Shown here piece after piece: positions 24,224-33,204 of a stretch of 64,000 nt of DNA (position 1 is its first letter; each line of letters opens with the position of its first letter). The notes beneath the pieces were generated by a model. The model searched no databases and was not told the origin of the DNA. It saw only the letters and a program-made list of their open reading frames with translations. The stretch spans positions 48,413-112,412 of the forward strand of contig WHTS01000006.1 of the NCBI GenBank assembly GCA_009377585.1, written 5' to 3'. Both the position numbers and the translations under genes were made by a program. This stretch comes from Betaproteobacteria bacterium (lineage in GTDB: Bacteria > Pseudomonadota > Gammaproteobacteria > Burkholderiales > WYBJ01).

Positions 24224-25156
24224 ATGGCCCTCGACGATAGCCAGCGCCCCATAGTCATCCGCCGCGTCAAGAAGAAGGCGGCCGGTCACCATGGTGGCGC
24301 CTGGAAGATCGCCTACGCGGACTTCGTGACCGCCATGATGGCGTTCTTTCTGCTCATGTGGCTGCTGGGCTCGACCGCCAAGGGCGATCTGCAGGGGATC
24401 GCAGATTACTTTCAAACACCGCTGCAGGTGGCCTTCTCCGGCGGCTCCGGCGCCGGCGATGCCTCGCACGTGATCAAGAACGGCGGCAAGGACTTGACGC
24501 GCCTCGAAGGCCAGATCAAGCAGGGCGAGATGGACGCCCCCCGGCGCAGCTTCAACCTGAAGGCCGCCCAGCAGGAGCTCGCGCGCATCGAGAAACGCAA
24601 GCTCAGCGAGCTGAAGGGCCGCCTGCAGGCCTCGATCGAGACCCTGCCCGCGTTGAAGCCGTTCAAGAACCAGCTGCTGATCGATATCACCATCGACGGC
24701 CTGCGGGTGCAGATCGTCGACGAGCAGAATCGGCCGATGTTCGCGATCGGCAGCGCCACGCTGCAGCCGTACACGCGCGAGATCCTGCACGAGATCGCCA
24801 AAGTCCTGAACGAGGTGCCGAACCGCATCAGCATATCGGGCCATACCGATGCGCACCCGTATTCGGGCGGGCAGCGCGGCTACTCGAACTGGGAACTGTC
24901 GGCGGACCGGGCCAACGCATCGCGCCGCGAGCTGCTTGCCGGCGGCATCGAAGAGAGCAAGATCGCGCGCGTGGTGGGGTTGTCTTCCTCGGTGCTGTAC
25001 GATCCGGAGGACCCGCACAACCCGGTCAACCGCCGCATCAGCATCATCGTCATGAACAAGCGTGCGGAGGCCGAAGCAACCGGGCGTCATGTCAGCATCG
25101 GCAAGTCCTCCGAGCTCACGGCCGAGGCCCTCGATGACAAGCCAGCCAAGCCCTGA
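24224..25156 (+). CDS. motB: Flagellar stator protein MotB
   Basis: 310 residues. A basic N-terminus (VIRRVKKKAAGHHGG) is followed by one membrane helix carrying the proton-binding Asp33 in YADFVTAMMAFFLLMWLLGS, a plug and linker, and a C-terminal OmpA-like peptidoglycan-binding domain (PMFAIGSATLQPYT, ISISGHTDAHPYS, NWELSADRANASRREL, NRRISIIVMNK). It anchors the stator to the cell wall and conducts protons with MotA. The methyltransferase start at 25134 overlaps its end. Confidence 0.95.
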   Translation: MALDDSQRPIVIRRVKKKAAGHHGGAWKIAYADFVTAMMAFFLLMWLLGSTAKGDLQGIADYFQTPLQVAFSGGSGAGDASHVIKNGGKDLTRLEGQIKQGEMDAPRRSFNLKAAQQELARIEKRKLSELKGRLQASIETLPALKPFKNQLLIDITIDGLRVQIVDEQNRPMFAIGSATLQPYTREILHEIAKVLNEVPNRISISGHTDAHPYSGGQRGYSNWELSADRANASRRELLAGGIEESKIARVVGLSSSVLYDPEDPHNPVNRRISIIVMNKRAEAEATGRHVSIGKSSELTAEALDDKPAKP

Positions 25157-25889
25157 GCGCATGCGCGCGCCGCTGCAGGCGGGCCTCACGCAGGCGGGCG
25201 CCGCCGCTTGCGCGCTGTTGCCGCTGCTCGCCGGCATGGACATGACGCTGGCCCAGTGGGCCGTGGTCCAGGGCGCGATCGCCATGCGCATCGCATTGTT
25301 CGCCGGCGCCGCATCGTGGTGGATCGGGCTGCACGTCGTGTTCGCACCGGCGGCGGTCTGGACGCACGCGCTCGCACTCTCGCCCGCGTGGTGGGCGGGG
25401 GCGTTCGTGCTGCTGCTGGCCGCGTTCGGTGCGACCTTTCGAACGCAAGTGCCCCTGTTCCTCACCGCGCGCAAAGTGCGCTCTGCGCTCTGCGAGCTGG
25501 TCGATCCTGCGCGCAGCCTCAAGATCGTCGATCTCGGTTGCGGGCTGGGCAGCGTGATCACGGCGCTCAAGCGACTGCGCCCCGAGTGCGATTGCCACGG
25601 CGTGGAGCTTGCGCTGCTGCCCTATCTGGTGAGCCGCCTGCGCGGCGCGCGCTCGGGCTGTCGGGTCGAGCGGCGCGACCTCATGGCGGTGGACCTGTCG
25701 CGCTACGACGTGGTGTACGCATTCCTGTCGCCGGCGCCGATGCCGCAGCTGTGGGCGAAAGCGCGCCGCGAGATGCGCCCGGGCAGCCGCTTCGTGAGCC
25801 TTGCCTTCGCCGTGCCCGGCGTGCCGGCCGATCGGGTGATCGCGGTCGGATCCAAGCCCCGCCACACGCTCTACATCTGGACCATGTGA
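25134..25889 (+). CDS. Membrane-associated class I SAM methyltransferase
   Basis: 251 residues if it starts at the ATG at 25134 (GAGG about 7 nt upstream, 23-nt overlap with motB); an in-frame ATG at 25161 is the alternative. The first 100 residues carry two or three hydrophobic segments (AIAMRIALFAGAASWWIGLHVVF, WWAGAFVLLLAAFGATF). A Rossmann methyltransferase follows with the SAM motif LKIVDLGCGLGSVITALK and CHGVELALLPYLV. The substrate is unknown. It is translationally coupled to the next HDOD gene (GTGA overlap) and sits inside the flagellar locus, where chemotaxis genes are often found in relatives. The layout resembles small membrane methyltransferases of uncharacterised role. Confidence 0.8.
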   Translation: MTSQPSPERMRAPLQAGLTQAGAAACALLPLLAGMDMTLAQWAVVQGAIAMRIALFAGAASWWIGLHVVFAPAAVWTHALALSPAWWAGAFVLLLAAFGATFRTQVPLFLTARKVRSALCELVDPARSLKIVDLGCGLGSVITALKRLRPECDCHGVELALLPYLVSRLRGARSGCRVERRDLMAVDLSRYDVVYAFLSPAPMPQLWAKARREMRPGSRFVSLAFAVPGVPADRVIAVGSKPRHTLYIWTM

Positions 25890-26767
25890 ACGCCGAGCCG
25901 ACCATGCCGCCAGCCGCTGACTGCGACCCAGGGGTCGATATGCTGCTGCAGCAGGCGGCGGCCGGCGTGCCGGTATTGCGGGCGACCGCGGACGAGATCG
26001 CGAGCCTGCGCGCGGAACAGGAGCGCGTTTCGGGCAATGCGCTGGCCGCCGCGATCCTGCGCGACCCGCTCATGACCCTGCGTGTCCTGCGCTTTCTCTA
26101 CAGCCATCGCACCCGCAGCCAGACCGCCGATATCACCACCATCGCGCACGCGATCATGATGCTCGGCCAGGCGCGCTTCTTCCGCGAGTTCGAGCAGCTT
26201 CCCATTTTGGAGGAGCGCCTGAGCGGTGCGGCGCTCGAGCAGGTGCGGGCACTCATGAGCCGCTCGCGGCTGGCCGCGCTGTTCGCGCGCGACTGGGCGC
26301 TGCAGCGCCATGACATCGATCCGGAGGAAATCATGGTGGCGGCGCTGCTGCACGATAGCGCGCACCTGCTGCTCGTGCTTTGCGCACTGCCGGTCGATGT
26401 CGAATCGTCGCTAGCCGACCAACTGCGCGCGCAGCTCCTCGCGCGGCTCGAGGTGCCCGGCCTGGTCGCGGAACTGAACGACGACACCGCCGCGCCCAAC
26501 CCGCGGGTCGTAAACGTCCGTCTGGCCTGCGTTCTCGCACGCCATTGCCACGCCGGCTGGCCGTGCGCGCCGATCCAGGACGATCTTGCCCAGCTGCAGC
26601 GCTTTCTGCGCACCTCGCAGCCGCAGGCATGGGAACGGGTGCGCAAGATCGCGCTCGCCGCCGCACGCGAATGGCACTATTACCGTACGCTGCCCGCTCT
26701 AGCGCTCCTGCCTTTCGTCGCCGACGAGTCCTCGTCGGTCGCCGCCGACCCTGGTTGCGGCATTTGA
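25886..26767 (+). CDS. HDOD-domain protein
   Basis: 293 residues from the GTG overlapping the preceding stop; an ATG six codons later is the alternative. The HDOD pattern is visible: LLQQAAAGVPVLRATADEIASL, LAAAILRDPLMTLRVLRFLYSHRT, TTIAHAIMMLGQARFFREF, and the HD-like remnant MVAALLHDSAHLLLVL. HDOD proteins lack the full HD metal site and act in signalling, often on c-di-GMP or motility. It lies between motAB and flhB, coupled to the methyltransferase gene. A direct role in flagellar control is likely from context but not shown. Confidence 0.8.
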   Translation: MNAEPTMPPAADCDPGVDMLLQQAAAGVPVLRATADEIASLRAEQERVSGNALAAAILRDPLMTLRVLRFLYSHRTRSQTADITTIAHAIMMLGQARFFREFEQLPILEERLSGAALEQVRALMSRSRLAALFARDWALQRHDIDPEEIMVAALLHDSAHLLLVLCALPVDVESSLADQLRAQLLARLEVPGLVAELNDDTAAPNPRVVNVRLACVLARHCHAGWPCAPIQDDLAQLQRFLRTSQPQAWERVRKIALAAAREWHYYRTLPALALLPFVADESSSVAADPGCGI

Positions 26768-26844
26768 CTGCTTAACCCCCGCTTTCTCGCTCCTTTGGGG
26801 CTCGACCCCCCATCCCATAATCGCGTTCGTCCAGGAGCGCCGGG

Positions 26845-28002
26845 ATGGCCGAAGAATCCGATCTCGAACGAACAGAAGCCCCTTCACAACGCCGCCTCGA
26901 GCAGGCGCGGGAAGAAGGGCAGGTGCCGCGCTCGCGCGAGCTCAACACGCTGATGCTGCTTGCCGCGGCCGGCATGGGGCTGTGGCTGTCCGCCGGTGCG
27001 ATGCGCGGCTCGTTTTCCGGTCTGCTGCGCTCGGGACTTGCGATCGCGCCCGGCGACATCGGCGAACCTGCGGCAATGATCGAGCGCTTCCAGGCCTTGG
27101 CGATCGAGGCCGCCATCACCATCGCACCGCTACTGGGTGTGCTTTTCGTTGTCGCGCTGGTCGCGCCCATGCTGCTATCGGGCTGGCTTGTTTCCTCCAA
27201 GTCGCTCGCGCCCGATTTCGCTCGCCTGAACCCGGTGAAGGGACTGGGCAACATTTTTTCCGCCACGGGCCTCGCCGAGCTCACCAAGGCCATCGCAAAA
27301 GTCATCCTGATCTTCGGCGTGGCCGTCTGGGTCGTGCTCGGGCAAACCGATGCGACCATGGGGCTCGCCAGCGAACCGCTTCCGGCCGCGCTCGCGCATG
27401 GGGGACGGATCGTGGGATCGTGCTTTCTCGCGGTCGTGGGCTCGCTCGCGGTGATCGCCGCGCTCGATGTCCCGTTCCAGATCTGGCACCACCGCTCCAA
27501 GCTCAAGATGAGCCGCGAAGACCTGCGCCGCGAAGCCAAGGAGCAGGAAGGCGATCCGCATGTGAAGGCAGCTATCCGCAGCCAGCAGCGCGAGATGGCG
27601 CGCAAGCGCATGATGGCGGCGGTGCCGACCGCCGACGTGGTGGTGGTGAACCCGACGCGTTATGCCGTCGCGCTGCGCTACGACGACAAAGCCATGCGCG
27701 CGCCGCGCGTGGTCGCCAAGGGCATGCATCTCATCGCCGGACGCATTCGCGAGCTGGCGGAAGAGCATCGCGTGCCGGTGCTGCAGGCGCCCCCGCTCGC
27801 GCGCGCACTCTATCGTCATAGCGAGATCGGCGACGAGGTTCCGGCTGCACTGTATGCCGCGGTGGCGGAAGTGCTCGCCTGGGTGTTCCAGCTGCGCCGT
27901 CAAGCGAGTCACGGCGGCGCCGCGCCGGTCGCGCCCGAAGGCATCGCCGTTCCGGTCGAGCTCGATCCGGAACATGCGACCACCGCACGAGAGACACGAT
28001 GA
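26845..28002 (+). CDS. flhB: Flagellar export gate protein FlhB (substrate-specificity switch)
   Basis: 385 residues. It begins MAEESDLERTEAPSQRRLEQAREEGQVPRSRELNTL in the typical way, has four membrane helices up to about residue 210, and then the cytoplasmic domain. The self-cleavage site, nearly always Asn-Pro-Thr-His, reads NPTR (Asn269-Arg272) here. Asn and Pro, the residues at the cleaved bond, are kept. FlhB works with FlhA in the type III export gate and switches from rod/hook to filament substrates after cleavage. AGGAG lies 8 nt before the ATG, and a weak CATAAT at 26816-26821 may be the -10 of a FlhDC-dependent promoter. Confidence 0.95.
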   Translation: MAEESDLERTEAPSQRRLEQAREEGQVPRSRELNTLMLLAAAGMGLWLSAGAMRGSFSGLLRSGLAIAPGDIGEPAAMIERFQALAIEAAITIAPLLGVLFVVALVAPMLLSGWLVSSKSLAPDFARLNPVKGLGNIFSATGLAELTKAIAKVILIFGVAVWVVLGQTDATMGLASEPLPAALAHGGRIVGSCFLAVVGSLAVIAALDVPFQIWHHRSKLKMSREDLRREAKEQEGDPHVKAAIRSQQREMARKRMMAAVPTADVVVVNPTRYAVALRYDDKAMRAPRVVAKGMHLIAGRIRELAEEHRVPVLQAPPLARALYRHSEIGDEVPAALYAAVAEVLAWVFQLRRQASHGGAAPVAPEGIAVPVELDPEHATTARETR

Positions 28003-28039
28003 AGCCGATCGCTGACACGCCTGCCGCGAAGGTGCGCGC

Positions 28040-30133
28040 ATGAGCCAGGCCGCCGCCGCCGCAATGCCCGCCGTGTTCGACCGCAAGAACCTGCTCGGCC
28101 TGGGCGGGCCGGTGCTCATCGTCATGGTGCTCGCCATGATGGTGCTGCCGCTGCCGCCGTTCCTGCTCGACGTGCTGTTCACGTTCAATATCGCGATCTC
28201 GATCCTGGTGCTGCTGGTGAGCGTCAACACCCGCAAGCCGCTCGAGTTCGCAGTGTTTCCCACCGTCCTGCTGCTCACCACACTGCTGCGCCTGTCGCTC
28301 AACATCGCCTCGACCCGGGTCGTGCTGCTGGAAGGTCACACCGGACCGGACGCGGCCGGCAAGGTGATCGAAGCCTTCGGCCACTTCCTGGTCGGCGGCA
28401 ACTACACCGTCGGCCTTACCGTGTTCATCATCATGGTGGTGATCAACTTCGTCGTCATCACCAAGGGCGCGGGCCGCATCGCCGAGGTGAGCGCGCGCTT
28501 CACCCTGGATGCGATGCCCGGCAAGCAGATGGCGATCGATGCCGATCTGAACGCCGGACTGATCGGCGAGGACGAGGCGCGTAACCGGCGCGCGGCGATC
28601 TCGCAAGAAGCCGAGTTCTTCGGGTCGATGGACGGCGCTTCCAAGTTCGTGCGCGGCGACGCCGTCGCCGGCATCCTGATCCTGCTCATCAACGTGATCG
28701 GCGGCCTGATCGTCGGCGTGGCGCAGCACGATCTCGATCTCGCCACCGCGGCACGCACCTACACGTTGCTCACGATCGGCGACGGCCTGGTCGCGCAGAT
28801 CCCGGCGCTGGTGATATCGACCGCCGCGGGCCTCGTCGTCTCTCGCGTCGGCACCGATCAGAATATCGGCCAGCAGCTCGTGGGGCAGATGCTGGGAAGC
28901 CCGCAGCCTCTCATGCTCACCGCCGGCATTCTCGCCATCATGGGACTCATCCCGGGGATGCCGAACATCGCCTTCCTGGTGCTGGCCGGGACCCTCTCGG
29001 GCATGGCGTGGATGCTGAAGAATCGCAAGCCCGCGGAACCCGAAGCGGCGGCCGCTGCCGTCGCATCCGACACGCCGGCCGCTTCGACCGATGCGGCGGA
29101 CGTGAGCTGGGACGACGTCGTGCCGGTCGACGTGCTCGCGCTCGAGGTCGGCTACCGGCTGATTCCCATGGTCGATCGCGCGCAGGACGGGGAGCTGCTC
29201 AAGCGCATCAAGGCGATCCGCAAGAAGTTCGCGCAGGAGGCCGGATTCCTCTCGCCCGCAGTCCACATCCGCGACAACCTCGAGCTGCGGCCCAATGCCT
29301 ACCGCATACTGCTCAAGGGCGTGGAGCTGGGGCGCAGCGACGCCCATCCCACGATGTTCCTCGCGATCAACCCGGGCCGGGTCAGCGCCGAGCTGCAGGG
29401 TTTACGCACTCAGGACCCGGCGTTCGCGTTGCCGGCGGTGTGGATCGAAGCCAATCAGCGCGAAACGGCGCAGGGCTACGGCTATACCGTGGTCGATGCC
29501 GCGACCGTGATCGCCACCCACCTGCATCATCTGATGCAGAAGCATGGCTCGGAGCTGCTCGGCCGCCAGGAAGTCCAGGGCCTGGTGGAGCGACTGGCGA
29601 AGGACTCGCCCAAGCTGGTCGAAGACACCGTACCCAAGGCCGTGCCGCTGGGGGTGCTGCAGAAGGTGCTGCAGAACCTGCTCGACGAAGCGGTGCCCGT
29701 GCGCGACATGCGCTCGATCATCGAGGCGCTGGCCGAGCATTGCAGCCGCACGCAGGACCCCTCGGAGCTGACCGCGGCGGTGCGCGGCGCGCTCGGCCGC
29801 TCGATCGTGCAAAACCTCTTCCCCGGATCGCAGGAGATGTGCGTGATCGCGCTCGATCCGGCATTGGAGCGCCTGCTCATGCAGGCGGTCGGCTCTGGCG
29901 ATGCCGCCGCGATCGAGCCGGCCCTGGCCGAAACCTTGGCCGAGCAGGCGAAGAGCGCCGCCGAGGAGCAGGAAGCCGTCGGCCTGTCGGCGGTGCTGCT
30001 GGTGCCGGCGGCGCTGCGCCTGTTGCTGTCCCGATTCCTGCGTCGCAGCGTGCCCACGCTGCGCGTGCTGTCCCATTCCGAGGTGCCCGATAGCAAGGGC
30101 ATCCGTGTCAGTGCCGTGCTTGGAGCTCGATGA
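28040..30133 (+). CDS. flhA: Flagellar export gate protein FlhA
   Basis: 697 residues, standard length. N-terminal half with about eight membrane helices (GPVLIVMVLAMMVLPLPPFLLDVLFTFNIAISILVLL), the conserved FHIPEP loop AGRIAEVSARFTLDAMPGKQMAIDADLNAGLI, then the cytoplasmic ring-forming domain. FlhA forms the nonameric ring that takes cargo and chaperones for export. The 37 nt after flhB hold no other gene. The flhF start overlaps its stop (ATGA), so the export gate and polar-placement genes are coupled. Confidence 0.96.
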   Translation: MSQAAAAAMPAVFDRKNLLGLGGPVLIVMVLAMMVLPLPPFLLDVLFTFNIAISILVLLVSVNTRKPLEFAVFPTVLLLTTLLRLSLNIASTRVVLLEGHTGPDAAGKVIEAFGHFLVGGNYTVGLTVFIIMVVINFVVITKGAGRIAEVSARFTLDAMPGKQMAIDADLNAGLIGEDEARNRRAAISQEAEFFGSMDGASKFVRGDAVAGILILLINVIGGLIVGVAQHDLDLATAARTYTLLTIGDGLVAQIPALVISTAAGLVVSRVGTDQNIGQQLVGQMLGSPQPLMLTAGILAIMGLIPGMPNIAFLVLAGTLSGMAWMLKNRKPAEPEAAAAAVASDTPAASTDAADVSWDDVVPVDVLALEVGYRLIPMVDRAQDGELLKRIKAIRKKFAQEAGFLSPAVHIRDNLELRPNAYRILLKGVELGRSDAHPTMFLAINPGRVSAELQGLRTQDPAFALPAVWIEANQRETAQGYGYTVVDAATVIATHLHHLMQKHGSELLGRQEVQGLVERLAKDSPKLVEDTVPKAVPLGVLQKVLQNLLDEAVPVRDMRSIIEALAEHCSRTQDPSELTAAVRGALGRSIVQNLFPGSQEMCVIALDPALERLLMQAVGSGDAAAIEPALAETLAEQAKSAAEEQEAVGLSAVLLVPAALRLLLSRFLRRSVPTLRVLSHSEVPDSKGIRVSAVLGAR

Positions 30134-31497
30134 TGAAACCACGCAAATTCTTCGCTGCGAATTCCCGTGAGGTGCTCAAGCTGGTGCGCGATGCGCTCGG
30201 GCCGGACGCGCTCATCGTATCGAACGCCAAGGTCGCCGGCGGTTTCGAGGTGATCGCGCTGCCGGCAACCTCGATCAGCGAGCTGGTCGGGGCGAGCCGT
30301 GCCGAGATGGCGCTCGTGGCAGCGCCGCTGCGCGAAACGGCCGCCGCGCGTCCGAGTCCTGCGGCCGCCACGGCCGAGCCGCGCCGGCGCGAAACCACCG
30401 CCGCGCCGAGTCAGGCAGCACCCGCCGCGGTTTCGACCAGCGCGGAGCCGGCCCAACCCATGATCGCGGCCGCCCCGCCTGCGCCGCCGAGGGAAGCGCT
30501 GAGCGAGGCGCTGGTGCACAACATGGTGGCGGAGCTGCGCAACATGCGCGCCGTGCTGGAACAGCGTCTGTCGGGGCTCGCCTGGACGGAGCTCTCGCGG
30601 CGCGATCCGGCCAAGGTAGCGGCGCTGCAGGCGCTGCTCACCGCCGGCTTCAGCGGGGAGCTGGCGCGCCGGTTGACCGACCCGATGCCCGACGGCTCGG
30701 ACGAGGTCGAGGGCATGAAGTGGCTGGTGGCCGAAGTGAATCGCAACCTGGTCACGGCGGGAGCCGACAACGACATCGTCGAGCGCGGCGGCGTCTATGC
30801 GATCGTCGGCCCCACCGGTGTGGGCAAGACCACCACGACGGCCAAGCTCGCCGCGCGCGGGGTGGTGCGCCACGGCGCCGATCGCGTGGCGCTGCTCACG
30901 ACCGACACCTACCGGATCGGCGCGCACGAGCAGCTTCGCATCTACGGGCGCATCCTCGGTGTGACCACCAGCATCGTGCGCGACGCGCAAGAGCTGAAGA
31001 GCACGCTGTCCGAGCTGCGCGGCAAGCACATGGTGCTGATCGATACCGTCGGCATGAGCCAGCGCGACAAGCTCGTAACCGAGCAGGTGCATGCGCTCAC
31101 GCGCTCCGGCGGCAACGTCAAGCGCCTGCTGCTGCTGAACGCGACCTGCAACGGTGACACGCTGGAAGACGTGGTGCGCTGCTACGAGCCAGCGAGCCTG
31201 GACGGCTGCATCCTCACCAAGATCGACGAAGCGCAGGCGATCGGGGCATCTCTGGACGTGATCATGCGCAATCGCCTGGCATTGCATTTCGTCGCCAACG
31301 GCCAGCGCGTACCCGAAGACCTGCACACCCCCAACCGCCAGTACCTCATCCATCGCGCACTGCGCGCCGCTGCCGGCGGCTCGGTGTTCGGGCTGGAGCA
31401 CGAGGAATATCCACTGATGCTCGCCCCCGCGCGGCAGGAGCCGCAGCGCGATGCCGCGAGCGGCTTCGCTGCCCGCATGGGAGGCTATGTTGCTTGA
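30130..31497 (+). CDS. flhF: Flagellar biosynthesis SRP-like GTPase FlhF
   Basis: 455 residues. N-terminal B domain (KPRKFFAANSREVLKLVRDALGPDALIVSNAKVAGG), an Ala/Pro-rich linker, then the NG GTPase domain: P-loop GPTGVGKTTTTAKLAAR, TTDTYRIGAHEQLRIYGRILGV, DTVG in LIDTVGMSQRD, and TKIDEAQAIG. Catalytic motifs are intact. FlhF places or counts flagella, usually polar, together with FlhG. The flhG start lies inside its last codons. Confidence 0.95.
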   Translation: MMKPRKFFAANSREVLKLVRDALGPDALIVSNAKVAGGFEVIALPATSISELVGASRAEMALVAAPLRETAAARPSPAAATAEPRRRETTAAPSQAAPAAVSTSAEPAQPMIAAAPPAPPREALSEALVHNMVAELRNMRAVLEQRLSGLAWTELSRRDPAKVAALQALLTAGFSGELARRLTDPMPDGSDEVEGMKWLVAEVNRNLVTAGADNDIVERGGVYAIVGPTGVGKTTTTAKLAARGVVRHGADRVALLTTDTYRIGAHEQLRIYGRILGVTTSIVRDAQELKSTLSELRGKHMVLIDTVGMSQRDKLVTEQVHALTRSGGNVKRLLLLNATCNGDTLEDVVRCYEPASLDGCILTKIDEAQAIGASLDVIMRNRLALHFVANGQRVPEDLHTPNRQYLIHRALRAAAGGSVFGLEHEEYPLMLAPARQEPQRDAASGFAARMGGYVA

Positions 31498-32332
31498 TCG
31501 CTCAATCGACCAGGCGCACGGGCTGCGGCGCATGTTCGCACCCGGGCGCCCGCGCGTGATCCAGATCGTCGCCGGGCGCGACGGCGTGGGCCGCACATCG
31601 GTAGCGGTCAATCTCGCTGTCGCCTTGGCACAAGCCGGACGCGACACGCTGCTGGTCGAGGCCGTGCGCCATCCGAGCGAAGCGCGCGCGCTCGACTACC
31701 TCGGGCTCGATGCGCAAAGCGCATGGGCGGCCGCGCTGGCGCAGCCGCTCGAGGTCACGACGACGCAAGGCCTCGCCGTCTGGCCGCTCGATCTCGCCCA
31801 GCGCGGGCGCGGGCTCGAGCCCACCCCGATTCCGGCCCGGCTGCCCGGTCGTACGCGGCTGCCCGATTGCGTGCTGGTGAATAGCGCCTGCGGCCGCTCG
31901 CTGCTATGGACCGGCGAGCACGAATCGCACGAGGTGCTGATCGTGCTCTCTCGCGCGGCCGCCTCCATCACCGACGCCTATGCGCTCATCAAGCGCATGA
32001 GCGTGCAGGGCATGCAGACGCGCTTCCACGTGCTGGTCAACCGCGTCGCCTCGGAGGACGAAGCGCGCCTGATCTACCGCAACATGGCTGCGGTCGCGCA
32101 AGGCTATCTCGATATCCAGCTGCAGCTGTGCGGTTTCGTGCCCACCGACGAGGCCTTGGCACGCGCGGCCGCGCACGGCGTGAGCGTTCTGGACACCGAA
32201 CCCGACGCACCTGCCACGCGCGCGTTTCGCCGCCTGGCCGAGTTTGTGACTAAAGGCGTACGCCCGGCGGCACGCAGCGCGCGGCGCAAAGCGCCCGCGC
32301 TGCTGGCGGCGAGCCTGCAGCCGACCCCATGA
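31487..32332 (+). CDS. flhG: FlhG/FleN-like MinD-family protein with degenerate P-loop
   Basis: 281 residues from the ATG at 31487 (GGGAGG just upstream), overlapping flhF by 11 nt. Overall fold of a MinD/ParA protein: IQIVAGRDGVGRTSVAVNLAVALAQAGRDTLLVEA near residues 25-60, then LLWTGEHESHEVLIVLS and HVLVNRVASEDEARLIYRNM. In normal FlhG the deviant Walker A reads Lys-Gly-Gly-x-Gly-Lys-Thr. Here both lysines are Arg (Arg31, Arg36), so ATP binding is doubtful. FlhG normally limits flagellar number with FlhF. It might act here without ATP switching. Confidence 0.85.
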   Translation: MLLDRSIDQAHGLRRMFAPGRPRVIQIVAGRDGVGRTSVAVNLAVALAQAGRDTLLVEAVRHPSEARALDYLGLDAQSAWAAALAQPLEVTTTQGLAVWPLDLAQRGRGLEPTPIPARLPGRTRLPDCVLVNSACGRSLLWTGEHESHEVLIVLSRAAASITDAYALIKRMSVQGMQTRFHVLVNRVASEDEARLIYRNMAAVAQGYLDIQLQLCGFVPTDEALARAAAHGVSVLDTEPDAPATRAFRRLAEFVTKGVRPAARSARRKAPALLAASLQPTP

Positions 32333-32369
32333 CCCGAAAGAACCTGATGCAATCGATTCGAGGACTTCG

Positions 32370-33113
32370 ATGAAAGCCCAAGCCGCACGATCCGCAAAGC
32401 AGTATGTCATCAATGGATTCATGGACCCGGACGAATGCGTCGTGAAGTACGCGCCGCTGGTGAAGCGCATCGCGCATCACATGATGGCCACGCTTCCGCC
32501 CTCGGTTCATGTCGACGACATGATCCAGTCGGGCATGCTGGGCCTGATCGACGCCGCCAAGCGCTATCAGGAATCGCAGGGCGCGCAATTCGAGACCTAT
32601 GCGGTGCAGCGCATCCGCGGCGCGATGCTCGACAGCCTGCGCCAGTCGGACTGGCTGCCGCGAGGACTGCGCAAGAACCTGCGCAAGATCGAGACCGCGA
32701 TCGCCAGGCTGGAGCAGGCCAACGGCCGGCCGCCGAACGAAACCGAGCTGGCGGAATCGCTCGGCGTCCCGCTGCCCGAGTACCAGCAGATGCTGCAGGA
32801 CGCCCGCGGCCATCAGCTGGTGTACTACGAGGACTTCCGCTCGGGCGAGGACGAAGACGTACTCGATCGGCATTTCGCCGACTGGACCGAGGAGCCGCTG
32901 GAGCGCCTGCTCGACGAGCGCATGCGAGCCGCGCTCATCAAGGCGATCGAGGACCTTCCCGAGCGCGAACAGAAGGTGATGGCGCTCTATTATCAGGAAG
33001 AGCTCAACCTGCGCGAAATCGGCGAGGTGCTGGGCGTGTCCGAATCGCGCGTGTGTCAGCTGCACGGGCAGGCCGTGACGCGGCTTCGTTCCCGACTACG
33101 GGACAAAGTGTAA
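32370..33113 (+). CDS. fliA: Flagellar sigma-28 factor FliA
   Basis: 247 residues. Sigma region 2 with YAPLVKRIAHHMMATLPPSVHVDDMIQSGMLGLIDAAKRYQ and FETYAVQRIRGAMLDSLR, region 3 with LRKIETAIARLE and ETELAESLGV, region 4 with IEDLPEREQKVMALYYQEELNLREIGEVLGVSESRVCQLH. This is the standard FliA layout. It should transcribe the late genes here, with candidate promoters before motA, flgM and flgK. FlgM, encoded 17 kb away, is its anti-sigma factor. It closes the flhBA-flhFG-fliA run. Confidence 0.96.
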   Translation: MKAQAARSAKQYVINGFMDPDECVVKYAPLVKRIAHHMMATLPPSVHVDDMIQSGMLGLIDAAKRYQESQGAQFETYAVQRIRGAMLDSLRQSDWLPRGLRKNLRKIETAIARLEQANGRPPNETELAESLGVPLPEYQQMLQDARGHQLVYYEDFRSGEDEDVLDRHFADWTEEPLERLLDERMRAALIKAIEDLPEREQKVMALYYQEELNLREIGEVLGVSESRVCQLHGQAVTRLRSRLRDKV

Positions 33114-33119
33114 TTACGA

Positions 33120-33147
33120 GTGAAGCGTGAAAGGTGAAGGGTGAGCC
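33120..33147 (+). repeat. GTGAA-type heptamer repeats after fliA
   Basis: Four successive 7-mers of the form GTGARNN (gtgaagc, gtgaaag, gtgaagg, gtgagcc). They match the run found between flhC and motA, so the two sets flank the motAB-fliA segment. Confidence 0.7.
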
Positions 33148-33204
33148 GCTTCTTCCCTCCATCCCCGTTCCCGATTACCATGCTCCCAACCACGGAGGGG
33201 AGCT

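Noticed and set aside
23180..25570. Minus-strand open frame of 796 codons opposite motAB
   Set aside because: No recognisable family. It mirrors motA and motB codons, which are certain.
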